Shown: positions 52,574 through 59,740, numbered from the stretch's first letter. The stretch is DNA of 64,000 nucleotides from Pseudoxanthomonas sp. X-1 (GCF_020042665.1 NZ_CP083376.1:4302501-4366500), one strand, 5' to 3'. Made by a program: numbers and translations. Notes: a model not told the origin generated them from the letters alone.

Positions 52574-53695
52574 CTACTTCAGCGTGACCAGCTGCTTGAG
52601 CACGCCATCCAGGCCGCCGAACACGGTCAGGCGATCGATCTTCTCGGTGACCTTCTCCAGCGCCTCCAGCTCCTTCAGGCGCATCAGCACCGGGCTCTCC
52701 TCCACCAGCCTGGCGGTATTGAGCAGCGAACGCGTCGCGTTGGCTTCCTCACGACGACGGATGACATTGGCCTGGGCCTGCTTGTCGGCCTGCACCACCG
52801 CGTTGAGGATCTGCCGCATCTCGCCGGGCAGGATCACGTCCTTGATGCCCACGCCCAGCACCTCCACGCCGAACGCGTCGAGCTTGCCGCGCACGGCGGC
52901 GAAGATCTCCGCATCCAGTCCAGTCTTGTCGCCCAGCAGTTCGTCCAGGGTCCTGGAGGACACCGCCTTGCGCAGGCCGTACTGCAGCTCGCGATACAGC
53001 TGGTCGACGTACTTGGCCACCCTGGTGCGCGCGGCGACCGGGTCGGTCACGCGCACGCTGGCGGCCAGGTTGACGCGCAGCGAGACCTTGTCGCGGGTCA
53101 GCAGCTCCTGGCCCTGCACCTCGACCGCCTGCACGCGCAGGTCGATCAGGTCCACGACCACGTTCTTCTGGAAGTTCCAGAAGGCCGTGCTGCCCGGCGC
53201 CAGCGTGCGCGCCAGCTTGCCGTCGATGAACACCAGGCCGGCGAACTCCGCCGGCACGTCGGCCACCACCGCCTGCCTGGACAGCGCGCCGAGCTGACGC
53301 AGGCGCCGCATGACCTCGGCCGGGACTTCCAGGCCGGCGGCCAGCGGCAGCGCGCGCACTTCCACGTCGACCGGGCCGCGCCAGTACAGCTTGCGCGTGC
53401 CGGGCGGCAGCACGTCTTCGAGCTTGCCGTTCTTCATGACCAGGCCGATCTCATCGGCGCCCAGGTCGGCCAGCACAAAGCTCGCGTCCAGGCGCGCGCC
53501 CAGCGCGGCGATCAGCACCTCGCTGTCCTTGCCGGCGTACTCGGCCGGCACGGTCGGATGCACGCGCACCTCGATCTTGTTGAAGGGGTCGAACAGGCGG
53601 TACACGCCCGGATCGAGCACCCGCTGGAATTGACGATCCGCGAACACCAGGCCGCGTTCGCCGTCACCGATCACGACCCGCTTGGTCCAGAACAT
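52574..53695 (-). CDS. slipin/SPFH (band 7) protein of an RNA-repair operon
   Basis: 373 residues. Residues about 100-330 form the SPFH/band 7 domain (KNVVVDLIDLRVQAVEVQGQELLTRDKVSLRVNLAASVRV), followed by a coiled coil (VVQADKQAQANVIRRREEANATRSLL). Unlike membrane stomatins it begins MFWTKRVVIGDGERGLVF with no hydrophobic hairpin, so it may be soluble or peripherally attached. Slipins recur beside rtcB in bacterial RNA-repair loci. Start: ATG with AAGGAG nine bases upstream. Upstream lies a 390-base structured leader with tRNA-like elements. Confidence 0.9.
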   Translation of the reverse strand: MFWTKRVVIGDGERGLVFADRQFQRVLDPGVYRLFDPFNKIEVRVHPTVPAEYAGKDSEVLIAALGARLDASFVLADLGADEIGLVMKNGKLEDVLPPGTRKLYWRGPVDVEVRALPLAAGLEVPAEVMRRLRQLGALSRQAVVADVPAEFAGLVFIDGKLARTLAPGSTAFWNFQKNVVVDLIDLRVQAVEVQGQELLTRDKVSLRVNLAASVRVTDPVAARTRVAKYVDQLYRELQYGLRKAVSSRTLDELLGDKTGLDAEIFAAVRGKLDAFGVEVLGVGIKDVILPGEMRQILNAVVQADKQAQANVIRRREEANATRSLLNTARLVEESPVLMRLKELEALEKVTEKIDRLTVFGGLDGVLKQLVTLK

Positions 53696-53981
53696 GGCAC
53701 TTTCTCCTTGTGGTCTGGTGTCGTCGATCGAAAGAGGCAAGCCCGCACGCAGATCGACGAAGACGCGCGGACGACGCCTGCGGCACCGCGCCGCAGGCAG
53801 GAGGAAAAAGGTGGAAACACCCCTGGACGTCGACCGCACGGAGCGTGAGGCGCGCGATGTGCCGGGGCCGACGGCGCCGCAGCGCGCGCACCGCGATGCA
53901 TTGCGATGCGCGCGTTCCGACCTCCGTTGCCGCGACCCACGCGGGCCTCGGCCCGGTGCGAGCGCCGCTGCGCCGCGCCTG
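53696..53981 (-). other. proximal untranslated leader of the slipin gene
   Basis: 286 bases of very G+C-rich sequence with no credible gene: frames are open but codon choice and composition are not protein-like. It ends in the slipin ribosome-binding site (AAGGAG). It would be transcribed with the structured RNA just upstream. Confidence 0.5.
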
Positions 53982-54086
53982 TCGCCCGGCGGTCCTTCGC
54001 CGGGGCGACCCCGCTTGCGCACGGGGTGTTTCCTGGTGGGCTTGCGCCCGGTGTCATGACGTGAAAGGTCATGTGCTCTTTCGAGC
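53982..54086 (-). ncRNA. array of four to five hairpins following the tRNA-like elements
   Basis: Reading the minus strand: GCTC-GAAA-GAGC (54086-54075, GNRA loop); CATGAC-N7-GTCATG (54073-54055); GGGC-GCAA-GCCC (54049-54038, GNRA loop); ACCCCG-N8-CGGGGT (54027-54008); and a bulged CGCC(C)CGGCG stem closing on CGCCGGGCG (about 54007-53983). Consecutive perfect stems, two capped by GNRA tetraloops, indicate a selected RNA fold. Function unknown; it could be a processing, protein-binding or translation-control module. Confidence 0.65.
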
Positions 54087-54155
54087 GTGGAGCGGGATTC
54101 GAACCCGCGACAAACAGGATCAAGTCCTGTCGCTCTACCCAACTGAGCTATCCAG
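54085..54155 (-). ncRNA. tRNA-like element B (anticodon loop ACTTGAT)
   Basis: On the minus strand: D arm GCTC-AGTTGGGTA-GAGC (54148-54132), anticodon stem ACAGG/CCTGT around ACTTGAT (54130-54114), 5-nt variable region, T arm GCGGG-TTCGAAT-CCCGC (54108-54092). Positions 8-65 have exactly canonical tRNA dimensions and D/T-loop contacts. The anomalies are C instead of the near-universal U at position 33, an acceptor stem of only TGGA/TCCA, and no discriminator-CCA. Read literally the anticodon would be TTG (Gln), but the defects argue against a decoding tRNA. It immediately follows element A. Confidence 0.75.
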
Positions 54156-54226
54156 TGGTGGGCGTCCAGGTCTCGAACCTGACCCTCCGGGTCGCCCCGG
54201 CGCTCTCTCCAGGTGAGCTACCGCCC
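54156..54226 (-). ncRNA. tRNA-like element A (no anticodon; GNRA-capped arm; ACCA end)
   Basis: On the minus strand: acceptor GGGCG (54226-54222) pairs with CGCCC (54164-54160), followed by an encoded ACCA (54159-54156). D arm GCTC-ACCTGGAGA-GAGC (54218-54202). In place of the anticodon arm is CCGGG-GCGA-CCCGG (54200-54187), a 5-bp stem closed by a GNRA tetraloop, so no anticodon exists. T arm TCAGG-TTCGAGA-CCTGG keeps the canonical T loop. The D- and T-loop signatures imply a tRNA-like elbow. I infer a tRNA mimic, comparable in concept to YrlA RNAs. Confidence 0.75.
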
Positions 54227-54359
54227 GCATCGTCGTGGCCGCATTCCCGTGTGCTTCCGGCATACGCCACGGCAACGCCGCGCGCACCGGCCGGAATCCA
54301 AATCCGGGCCGCTGGAAACATCAGGCAATACGTCCCCGATTACCCGCGCAGATCCGCGG

Positions 54360-54399
54360 ATAATGTGGTGCGTCCGATCGGTTAATCGGACGAGTTAAT
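54360..54399 (-). promoter_or_regulatory. putative regulated promoter of the tRNA-like/slipin/rtcB transcript
   Basis: Minus strand: a -10-like CATTAT (54365-54360) with no -35 match. Instead a perfect inverted repeat GTCCGAT-N6-ATCGGAC (54391-54372) covers the -35/spacer region, and ATTAAC is repeated at a 13-base interval (54399-54394, 54386-54381). This suggests an activator-dependent or repressed promoter. No sigma-54 (GG-N10-GC) site was convincing. Confidence 0.45.
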
Positions 54400-54596
54400 G
54401 ATGGATTCCCGCCCCGCGCCACCCGCGCTGGAGCATCACCACGCGGCGCACATGCGCCGGTTGCAGCCGCGCCCTTGCCTCAGGGCGTGCGCCAGCACGC
54501 CCGGATGCTCCAGGGCAGAACCTGTCGGTTCCGGATCGGAAAGCCATGTTGGTGGGTCGTGCGTGGCCGCACGCAAACGCCTTTGCGAATGCCTGG
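54400..54596. other. unassigned spacer
   Basis: 197 bases between the putative repair-operon promoter and the terminator of the small upstream unit. No gene, repeat or strong hairpin beyond ordinary G+C-rich pairing was recognised. Confidence 0.4.
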
Positions 54597-54632
54597 AAAA
54601 AGAAAAACCCCCGGGTTTTCAGGACCCGAGGG
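54597..54632 (-). terminator. strong rho-independent terminator
   Basis: Minus strand: CCCTCGGGT (54632-54624) pairs with ACCCGGGGG (54616-54608; one G-T), followed by T5-C-T5. A second perfect stem around GGGAGATCG (54673-54648) lies just upstream. It ends the short unit containing the 36-residue frame. Confidence 0.85.
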
Positions 54633-54689
54633 CATTCGCAGTGCCTCGGGAGATCGCCGGTGGCCGATCTCCCGTGGAGTCGACCGGCG

Positions 54690-54800
54690 TCAGCGGTTGT
54701 CCGCCTTGTGCGCGCCGTGCGCCGCTTCCAGCGCACGCAGGCCCGCGACGCGCAGCAGCTGCGTCATGCGGATGATCTGGTGGCGTGGCTGGAAGTTCAT
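54690..54800 (-). CDS. possible 36-residue basic peptide, or sRNA unit
   Basis: A short frame (MNFQPRHQIIRMTQLLRVAG, then LRALEAAHGAHKADNR) with native-like codons lies between a possible promoter (TTGCGC-N17-TATCGT on the minus strand, about 54876-54848) and a textbook terminator. The peptide is amphipathic and basic, with no family I recognise and no strong ribosome-binding site. The roughly 250-base unit could equally be a small RNA. Upstream lies a twofold repeat of ATAATCGACGCG. Confidence 0.4.
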   Translation of the reverse strand: MNFQPRHQIIRMTQLLRVAGLRALEAAHGAHKADNR

Positions 54801-54948
54801 GGTCTTGGATTCGATGGATTGAAACGCAGGCGTGTCCTGCGATGGGCGCTCACGATACACCGCACATAATCGACGCGCAAGCACTTTTCGAAAAATAAAT
54901 CGACCGCCGAGATAATCGACGCGATACGCAGCTGCGGCTGCATCATCG

Positions 54949-54974
54949 CCGGGCGCCGCCATGGCGGCGCCCGG
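54949..54974. terminator. palindromic hairpin after the beta-glucosidase
   Basis: A perfect 26-bp palindrome centred on CCGCCATGGCGG (arms CCGGGCGCCGCC) lies nine bases after the glucosidase stop. Its core matches the dispersed repeat family. There is no T-tract. Confidence 0.55.
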
Positions 54975-54982
54975 TGGATCGA

Positions 54983-57169
54983 TCAGGCTTTCGGCGCCAG
55001 CAGTTCGAACTGCACCGCGCTGCCGTTGGCCGACGAGTCGGTGACCCACAGATCGAACAGGCCGGGCTCGGCGCCGAACACCAGGTCCGTGCCGGTGAAG
55101 GCCAGCAGATGGCGGTCCAGCTGGAACCGCACCTGCGCCGATTCGCCGGCCAGCAGCGCGATCTTGTTGAAGCCCTTGAGCTCGCGCACCGGGCGCACGC
55201 GGCTGGCGACGCGGTCGTGCACGTACAGCTGCACCACGGTCTCGCCCGCCACCGCGCCGGTGTTGGTGACGGTGGTGGTGATCTCCAGCGTCTCGTCCCA
55301 GCCCAGCTGCGCCGTGGACAGCTGCGGCGTGCCGTAGGCGAAAGACGTGTAGGACAGACCATGGCCGAAGGGATACAGCGCGTCCGCAGTGAACTCGCGC
55401 CAGCGCGACTTGTATTCGTGCACATCCGGCAGCTCGGGACGGCCGGTGCGCGGGCGGTTGTAGAACAGCGGCTGCTGGCCGGAGTCCTGCGGGAAGCTCA
55501 CCGGCAGGCAGGCGGAGGGGTTGTAGTCGCCGAACAGCACGTCGGCCACGCCATGCCCGGTCTGGCTGCCCAGGAACCAGGTCACCGCGATGGCCCGCGC
55601 GTCGCGCACGGCGCCCTGCAGCGCCAGCGCGCGGCCGTTGCGCAGCAGCACCACCAACGGCTTGCCGGTCGCCGCCAGCGCTTCGGCCAGGGCCTGCTGC
55701 GCGGCCGGCACGACGATCTGCGTGCGCGACTGCGCCTCGCCGCTGTAGCGCTGCGGCTCACCGATGGCCAGCACCACCACGTCGCTGGCCCGCGCGGCGG
55801 CGACGGCGGCCTCGATGCCGCCCTCGATCGCCGCTTCCAGCCCGCAGCCGTCTTCGACGACCAGCTGCGCGTCCTCGCCCAGCGCGGCGCGCACGCCGGC
55901 TTCGAGGGTGACATAGCGCGACTTGTCGCCGAACAGCGTCCAGCAGCCCTCGATGTTCTCGCGGTCGCGCACGAAGGGACCGATCAGCGCGATCTTCTGG
56001 CCCTGCCTGCGCAGCGGCAGCAGCGCATCGTCGTTCTTCAGCAGCACGATCGAACGCCGCGCCGCGTCGCGCGCCAGCGCTTCATGCGCGGCCAGATGGG
56101 TGGTGTCGGCCTCGCGCACGGCATCGAGCGAGCGATACGGGTTGTCGAACAGGCCGATCTGCTCCTTGACCCACAGGACGCGGCGCACGCCTTCGTCCAG
56201 CTGCGCCATCGACACCTCGCCGCTTTCCACCAGCGCGCCCAGATGCCGCTCGTAGAAGCCGCTCTGCATGCTCACGTCCAGGCCGGCGGTGAACGCACGA
56301 CGCGTGGCGTCGCGCTCGTCGGCCGCATAGCCATGCGCGATCAGCTCCATGTCGGCGGTGTAGTCGGACACCACCAGGCCGGGGAACTGCCAGGCGCCGC
56401 GCAGCAGGTCGGTCATCAGCCAGCGGTTGGCGCTGGCCGGCACGCCATTGATGTCGTTGAAGGCGCTCATCACCGTGATCGCGCCAGCGTCGAAGGCGGC
56501 CTTGAACGGCGGCAGGTGGACGTCGCGCAGGGTCTGCTCGGAGATGTCCACGCTGGCGTACTCCAGGCCGCCGGCCACCGCGCCATAGGCGGCGAAATGC
56601 TTGGGCGCGGCCAGCAGGCAGTCCTCGGCGCGCAGCCCGGCCTGGCCCTGGAAACCCTGCACGCGCGCGGCGGCGAAGGCGCAGCCCAGCACCACGTCCT
56701 CGCCGGCGCCCTCGGCACCGCGGCCCCAGCGCTGGTCACGGGCGACGTCCACGGCCGGGGCGAAGGTCCAGTGGATGCCGGCGGCGGTGGCTTCGACGGC
56801 GGTGGCGCGCGCGGTCCGGCGCGCCAGGTCGGGCTCGAAGCTGGCCGCCTCGCCCAGCGGGATCGGGAACACCGTGCGCATGCCGTGGATCACGTCCGAG
56901 CCGAACAGCAGCGGGATGCCCAGGCGCGACTCTTCCAGCGCGATGCGCTGGGCCTCGCGCCCCTGGGCGGCGCCGACGCCGTTGAACAGCGCGCCGATCC
57001 GCCCGGCGCGGATGCCTTCGCGCACCTGCGCCGCGTCCAGTGCATTGGCTTCCGGGTTCACGTCGGGGGCGAACGGCCGCAGCGCGTCGGCAAAGATCCC
57101 AAGCTGGCCCACTTTCTCTTCGACCGTCATCTGCGCGATGAGGGCTTCAATCCGTTCGGAGTTCGACAT
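54983..57169 (-). CDS. bglX: glycoside hydrolase family 3 beta-glucosidase
   Basis: 728 residues in the usual three-domain GH3 order: TIM barrel (about 1-330), alpha/beta sandwich (about 350-560) and fibronectin III-like domain (about 600-720). LLFGSDVIHGMRTVFPIPLG and CLLAAPKHFAAYG bind substrate, and the nucleophile Asp lies in LVVSDYTADMEL. No signal peptide is seen (MSNSERIEALIAQMTVEEKV), so it is probably cytoplasmic, unlike many BglX proteins. A cre-like operator 13 bases upstream suggests LacI-type control. It hydrolyses beta-glucosides from the non-reducing end. Confidence 0.92.
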   Translation of the reverse strand: MSNSERIEALIAQMTVEEKVGQLGIFADALRPFAPDVNPEANALDAAQVREGIRAGRIGALFNGVGAAQGREAQRIALEESRLGIPLLFGSDVIHGMRTVFPIPLGEAASFEPDLARRTARATAVEATAAGIHWTFAPAVDVARDQRWGRGAEGAGEDVVLGCAFAAARVQGFQGQAGLRAEDCLLAAPKHFAAYGAVAGGLEYASVDISEQTLRDVHLPPFKAAFDAGAITVMSAFNDINGVPASANRWLMTDLLRGAWQFPGLVVSDYTADMELIAHGYAADERDATRRAFTAGLDVSMQSGFYERHLGALVESGEVSMAQLDEGVRRVLWVKEQIGLFDNPYRSLDAVREADTTHLAAHEALARDAARRSIVLLKNDDALLPLRRQGQKIALIGPFVRDRENIEGCWTLFGDKSRYVTLEAGVRAALGEDAQLVVEDGCGLEAAIEGGIEAAVAAARASDVVVLAIGEPQRYSGEAQSRTQIVVPAAQQALAEALAATGKPLVVLLRNGRALALQGAVRDARAIAVTWFLGSQTGHGVADVLFGDYNPSACLPVSFPQDSGQQPLFYNRPRTGRPELPDVHEYKSRWREFTADALYPFGHGLSYTSFAYGTPQLSTAQLGWDETLEITTTVTNTGAVAGETVVQLYVHDRVASRVRPVRELKGFNKIALLAGESAQVRFQLDRHLLAFTGTDLVFGAEPGLFDLWVTDSSANGSAVQFELLAPKA

Positions 57170-57181
57170 CCGGTCTCGCCG

Positions 57182-57195
57182 TGAAAACGTTTTCA
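57182..57195. promoter_or_regulatory. LacI-family operator TGAAAACGTTTTCA
   Basis: A perfect 14-bp palindrome with central CpG, matching the cre/LacI-family consensus TGWAANCGNTNWCA, sits 13 bases upstream of the beta-glucosidase start. No cognate LacI gene is adjacent, so the regulator is elsewhere; it is not the half-site of the operator at 29704. Confidence 0.75.
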
Positions 57196-57516
57196 GACAT
57201 TCTAGGCCAAGCCCGTGGGATGCCAAGCCCCCGGGTGCTCCAAACGGACAAGGCTGCACCCGGTCGGTGCCATCTGTCGAGACGCCGATGAGCGCGCGGT
57301 CACGGTCGGTGGTCGGCGTGGGATTGGAATGGTCCTTCTGGCTCGCAGCAGGCAAGCGCTACGGCCGCCGACAACGCACTCCCGTCGTTCCCGCGAAGCA
57401 GCCCGGGGACGTTGCTTGCCGCAAACGGCAACGCGGGGTTTCCGCCGCTGCGATGGCGTTATCGGGAAAGCTTCGCCGCCGTGGCGCTTCCACAATTCCT
57501 GACGCAGCGCCCACCC
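57196..57516. other. gene-free spacer with a degenerate repeat copy
   Basis: No gene is supported. About 57439-57493 holds a decayed relative of the dispersed repeat: TCCGCCGCTGCGATGGCG, then ATCGGGAAAGCTTCGCCGCC and TGGCGCTTCCAC, with the same CGGGAAAGC loop as the copies at 32338 and 61719. A GTTGC...GGCAAC hairpin precedes it. Confidence 0.5.
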
Positions 57517-57675
57517 TTAATGCAGCTGCTGCGGACCTTCGTCCTCGCGGCGCTCGGGCGGGTCACCGGCCTGGACCGGACAGGGTGGCTCGCCGCTGCC
57601 TGGCGGCAGCGGCAGGAAGTCCTCCGACTCGTGGGACGGTCCGGGATGGATGAACCAGCGATTCGCGATGCTCAC
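57517..57675 (-). CDS. 52-residue Pro/Glu-rich small protein
   Basis: A short frame beginning at a GTG with a perfect GAGGAGG ribosome-binding site five bases upstream (57687-57681). The product (SIANRWFIHPGPSHESEDFL, then a PPGSGEPPCPVQ-type stretch) is acidic and proline-rich, with one Cys and no membrane segment, and probably disordered. I do not recognise a family. The strong site is the main reason to believe it is translated. It lies alone between the glucosidase and an aldo-keto reductase. Confidence 0.55.
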   Translation of the reverse strand: MSIANRWFIHPGPSHESEDFLPLPPGSGEPPCPVQAGDPPERREDEGPQQLH

Positions 57676-57798
57676 GACGACCTCCTCGCGCCGCGATGCC
57701 GGAGGGCGGCGCGCTGCGGAATGTCCATCCGGCCTCGTCATGCGCGGGTGCACGCCCTGCCTGCGAACCTTCACGCCGCGCAACGGTTTACGCCCGCC

Positions 57799-58755
57799 TC
57801 AGGGGGCGCTGGCCTCGTCCAGCGCCTGGACCTGTTCCGCCGTCAGGGTCAGCTGCGCCGCGCGCAGGATCTCGTGCAGCTGCTCGACGCTGCTGGCGCT
57901 GGCGATCGGCGCGGTGATCGAGTCGCGCGCCATCAGCCAGGCCAGCGCGATCTGCGCGGGCCTGGCGCGCTGCTGGGCGGCCACTTCGTCCAGCGCCGCC
58001 AGGATCCGGCGGCCGCGGTCGTTGAGATACTGCTTGACCGCCGTCTCGCCGCGCGGGCTCTTGGACGCATCCGCCGGGTCGCGGTACTTGCCGGTCAGGA
58101 AGCCCGACGCCAGCGCGTAGTAGTTGATCACGCCCAGGCCCTGCGCCTTGGCCAGCGGCTCCAGCGTCTGTTCGTAATCGGCCCGGTCGTAGAGGTTGTA
58201 TTCCGGCTGCAGCGTCTCGTAGCGCGGCAGACCCTGCGCCTGCGCCACTTCCAGCGCTTCGGCCAGGCGCTTGGCGCTGTAGTTGGATGCACCGATCGCG
58301 CGCACCTTGCCCTTCTCGATCAGCCGCGCGAAGGCGCCCAGGGTCGCTTCCAGCGGAATCGAGGGATCGTCGGCATGCGCCTGGTACAGATCGATGGTGT
58401 CCACACCCAGGCGCCTGAGCGACTGGTCCACCGCGGTCTCGATGTTGTCCGGCGACAGGCCCGGCAGCTCGTTCCACTTGCCGACCTTGGTGGCGATCAC
58501 CACCTGGTCGCGCTTGCCGCTGGACTTGAGCCACTGGCCGATCAGCGTCTCCGATTCGCCACCGCGGTTGCCGGGCACCCAGGCCGGATAGACATCGGCG
58601 GTATCGATGAGGTTGAAGCCGCCGTCGACGAAGGCATCGAGCAGCTTGGCCGTCCCGGCCGCGTCCTTGACGCTCCAGCCGAACACGTTGCCGCCGAAAG
58701 CCAGCGGCGCGACGGTGAGACCGCTCCTGCCGAGCGGACGTTGCGAAATGGTCAT
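57799..58755 (-). CDS. aldo/keto reductase
   Basis: 318 residues. IDTADVYPAWVPG carries Asp and Tyr, IATKVG Lys and LYQAHADD His; IASASSVEQLHEIL replaces the commoner IGART cofactor motif. It resembles YajO/YqkF-type reductases of broad aldehyde specificity. It is a single gene, divergent from the methyltransferase-like gene at 58897. It has no twin-arginine signal, unlike the reductase at 26193. Confidence 0.88.
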   Translation of the reverse strand: MTISQRPLGRSGLTVAPLAFGGNVFGWSVKDAAGTAKLLDAFVDGGFNLIDTADVYPAWVPGNRGGESETLIGQWLKSSGKRDQVVIATKVGKWNELPGLSPDNIETAVDQSLRRLGVDTIDLYQAHADDPSIPLEATLGAFARLIEKGKVRAIGASNYSAKRLAEALEVAQAQGLPRYETLQPEYNLYDRADYEQTLEPLAKAQGLGVINYYALASGFLTGKYRDPADASKSPRGETAVKQYLNDRGRRILAALDEVAAQQRARPAQIALAWLMARDSITAPIASASSVEQLHEILRAAQLTLTAEQVQALDEASAP

Positions 58756-58896
58756 GTGGCACTCCTGTCCTGGACGTGGGGGGAGAAACGAAGGACGCCC
58801 TACGGTAGGCCGCGGCCGTTTAACGTCGCGTCCACGCCTGGTGACGTCCACACGACATGCTAGGCTCGCGCGCACCTTCGCTGATGGGATGTGCTC

Positions 58897-59724
58897 ATGC
58901 GCAGATCGCTTGCCGTTCTCACCCTGTGCGCCGCGCTGGCGCCGGTGGCCCTCGCACAGCAGGCGAGCCCGCCGTCCCCTGTGGCGCCCGCGCTGCAGGC
59001 CAGCCTCGATGGCAGCTGGCGCAAGCCGGACAATGTCGAACGCGACAAGTACCGCCATCCCGGCCAGACCCTGACCTTCTTCGGCGTGCAGCCGCACGAC
59101 ACGGTCATCGAGATCACCCCGGGCAACGGCTGGTACTCGGAGATCCTGGCGCCGTATCTGCAGGCCGAGGGCCAGTACATCGCCGCGGTGGTCGACCCGG
59201 CCGCGGTCGCCGAATCCTCGCGTGCCTACCAGCAGAAGGCCGCCGATAGCCTGCAGGCGCTGTTCGACGCCGATCCGGCGCATTACGGCAAGGCCAGGCT
59301 GGTGCGCTACTCGCCAGCCGCCCCGGTGTTCGGCCCGGCGGGCTCGGCCGACGTGGTGCTCACCTTCCGCAACGTGCACAACTGGCGCATGGCCGACAAC
59401 GCCGAGGCGATGTTCAAGGGCTTCTATGCCGTGCTCAAGCCCGGCGGCACGCTGGGCGTGGTCGAGCATCGCGCCAAGGGCGACGTGGCCGACGACGACA
59501 AGAGCGGCTATGTCGGCCAGGCGCAGGTGATCGCGCTGGCCACCGCGGCCGGCTTCCGGCTGGAGGCGCAGAGCGAGATCAACGCCAACCCGCGCGACAC
59601 CAAGGACTACCCCGGTGGCGTGTGGACGCTGCCGCCGACCAACAAGCATCCGCCGGCCGACGACGCCAGGTACCGCGCCATCGGCGAAAGCGACCGCATG
59701 ACGCTGCGCTTCACCAAGCCCTGA
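58897..59724 (+). CDS. exported class I SAM-dependent methyltransferase-like protein
   Basis: 275 residues with a clear signal peptide (SLAVLTLCAALAPVALAQQ), odd for a SAM-dependent enzyme. The Rossmann-like core has VIEITPGNGWYSEILAPYL (Gly-rich motif I, acidic Glu), VVLTFRNVHNW (motif IV region) and LKPGGTLGVVEHRA (motif VI). Proteins of this kind are common in Xanthomonadaceae and related groups and have no proven substrate known to me. Because SAM is cytoplasmic, export suggests loss of methyltransferase activity or another ligand. A GTG two codons upstream is an alternative start. Confidence 0.84.
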   Translation: MRRSLAVLTLCAALAPVALAQQASPPSPVAPALQASLDGSWRKPDNVERDKYRHPGQTLTFFGVQPHDTVIEITPGNGWYSEILAPYLQAEGQYIAAVVDPAAVAESSRAYQQKAADSLQALFDADPAHYGKARLVRYSPAAPVFGPAGSADVVLTFRNVHNWRMADNAEAMFKGFYAVLKPGGTLGVVEHRAKGDVADDDKSGYVGQAQVIALATAAGFRLEAQSEINANPRDTKDYPGGVWTLPPTNKHPPADDARYRAIGESDRMTLRFTKP

Positions 59725-59740
59725 GGCAGGAGCATCCGGC

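Noticed and set aside
52574..54142. N-terminally extended slipin starting upstream at 54142
   Set aside because: The extension is Arg-rich, has no domain, would overlap tRNA-like element B, and the AAGGAG site with the family-typical N-terminus is at 53695.
54085..54155. Ordinary tRNA-Gln(TTG) gene
   Set aside because: C33, only four acceptor pairs and no discriminator or CCA are incompatible with a standard tRNA, and a non-decoding tRNA-like element abuts it.
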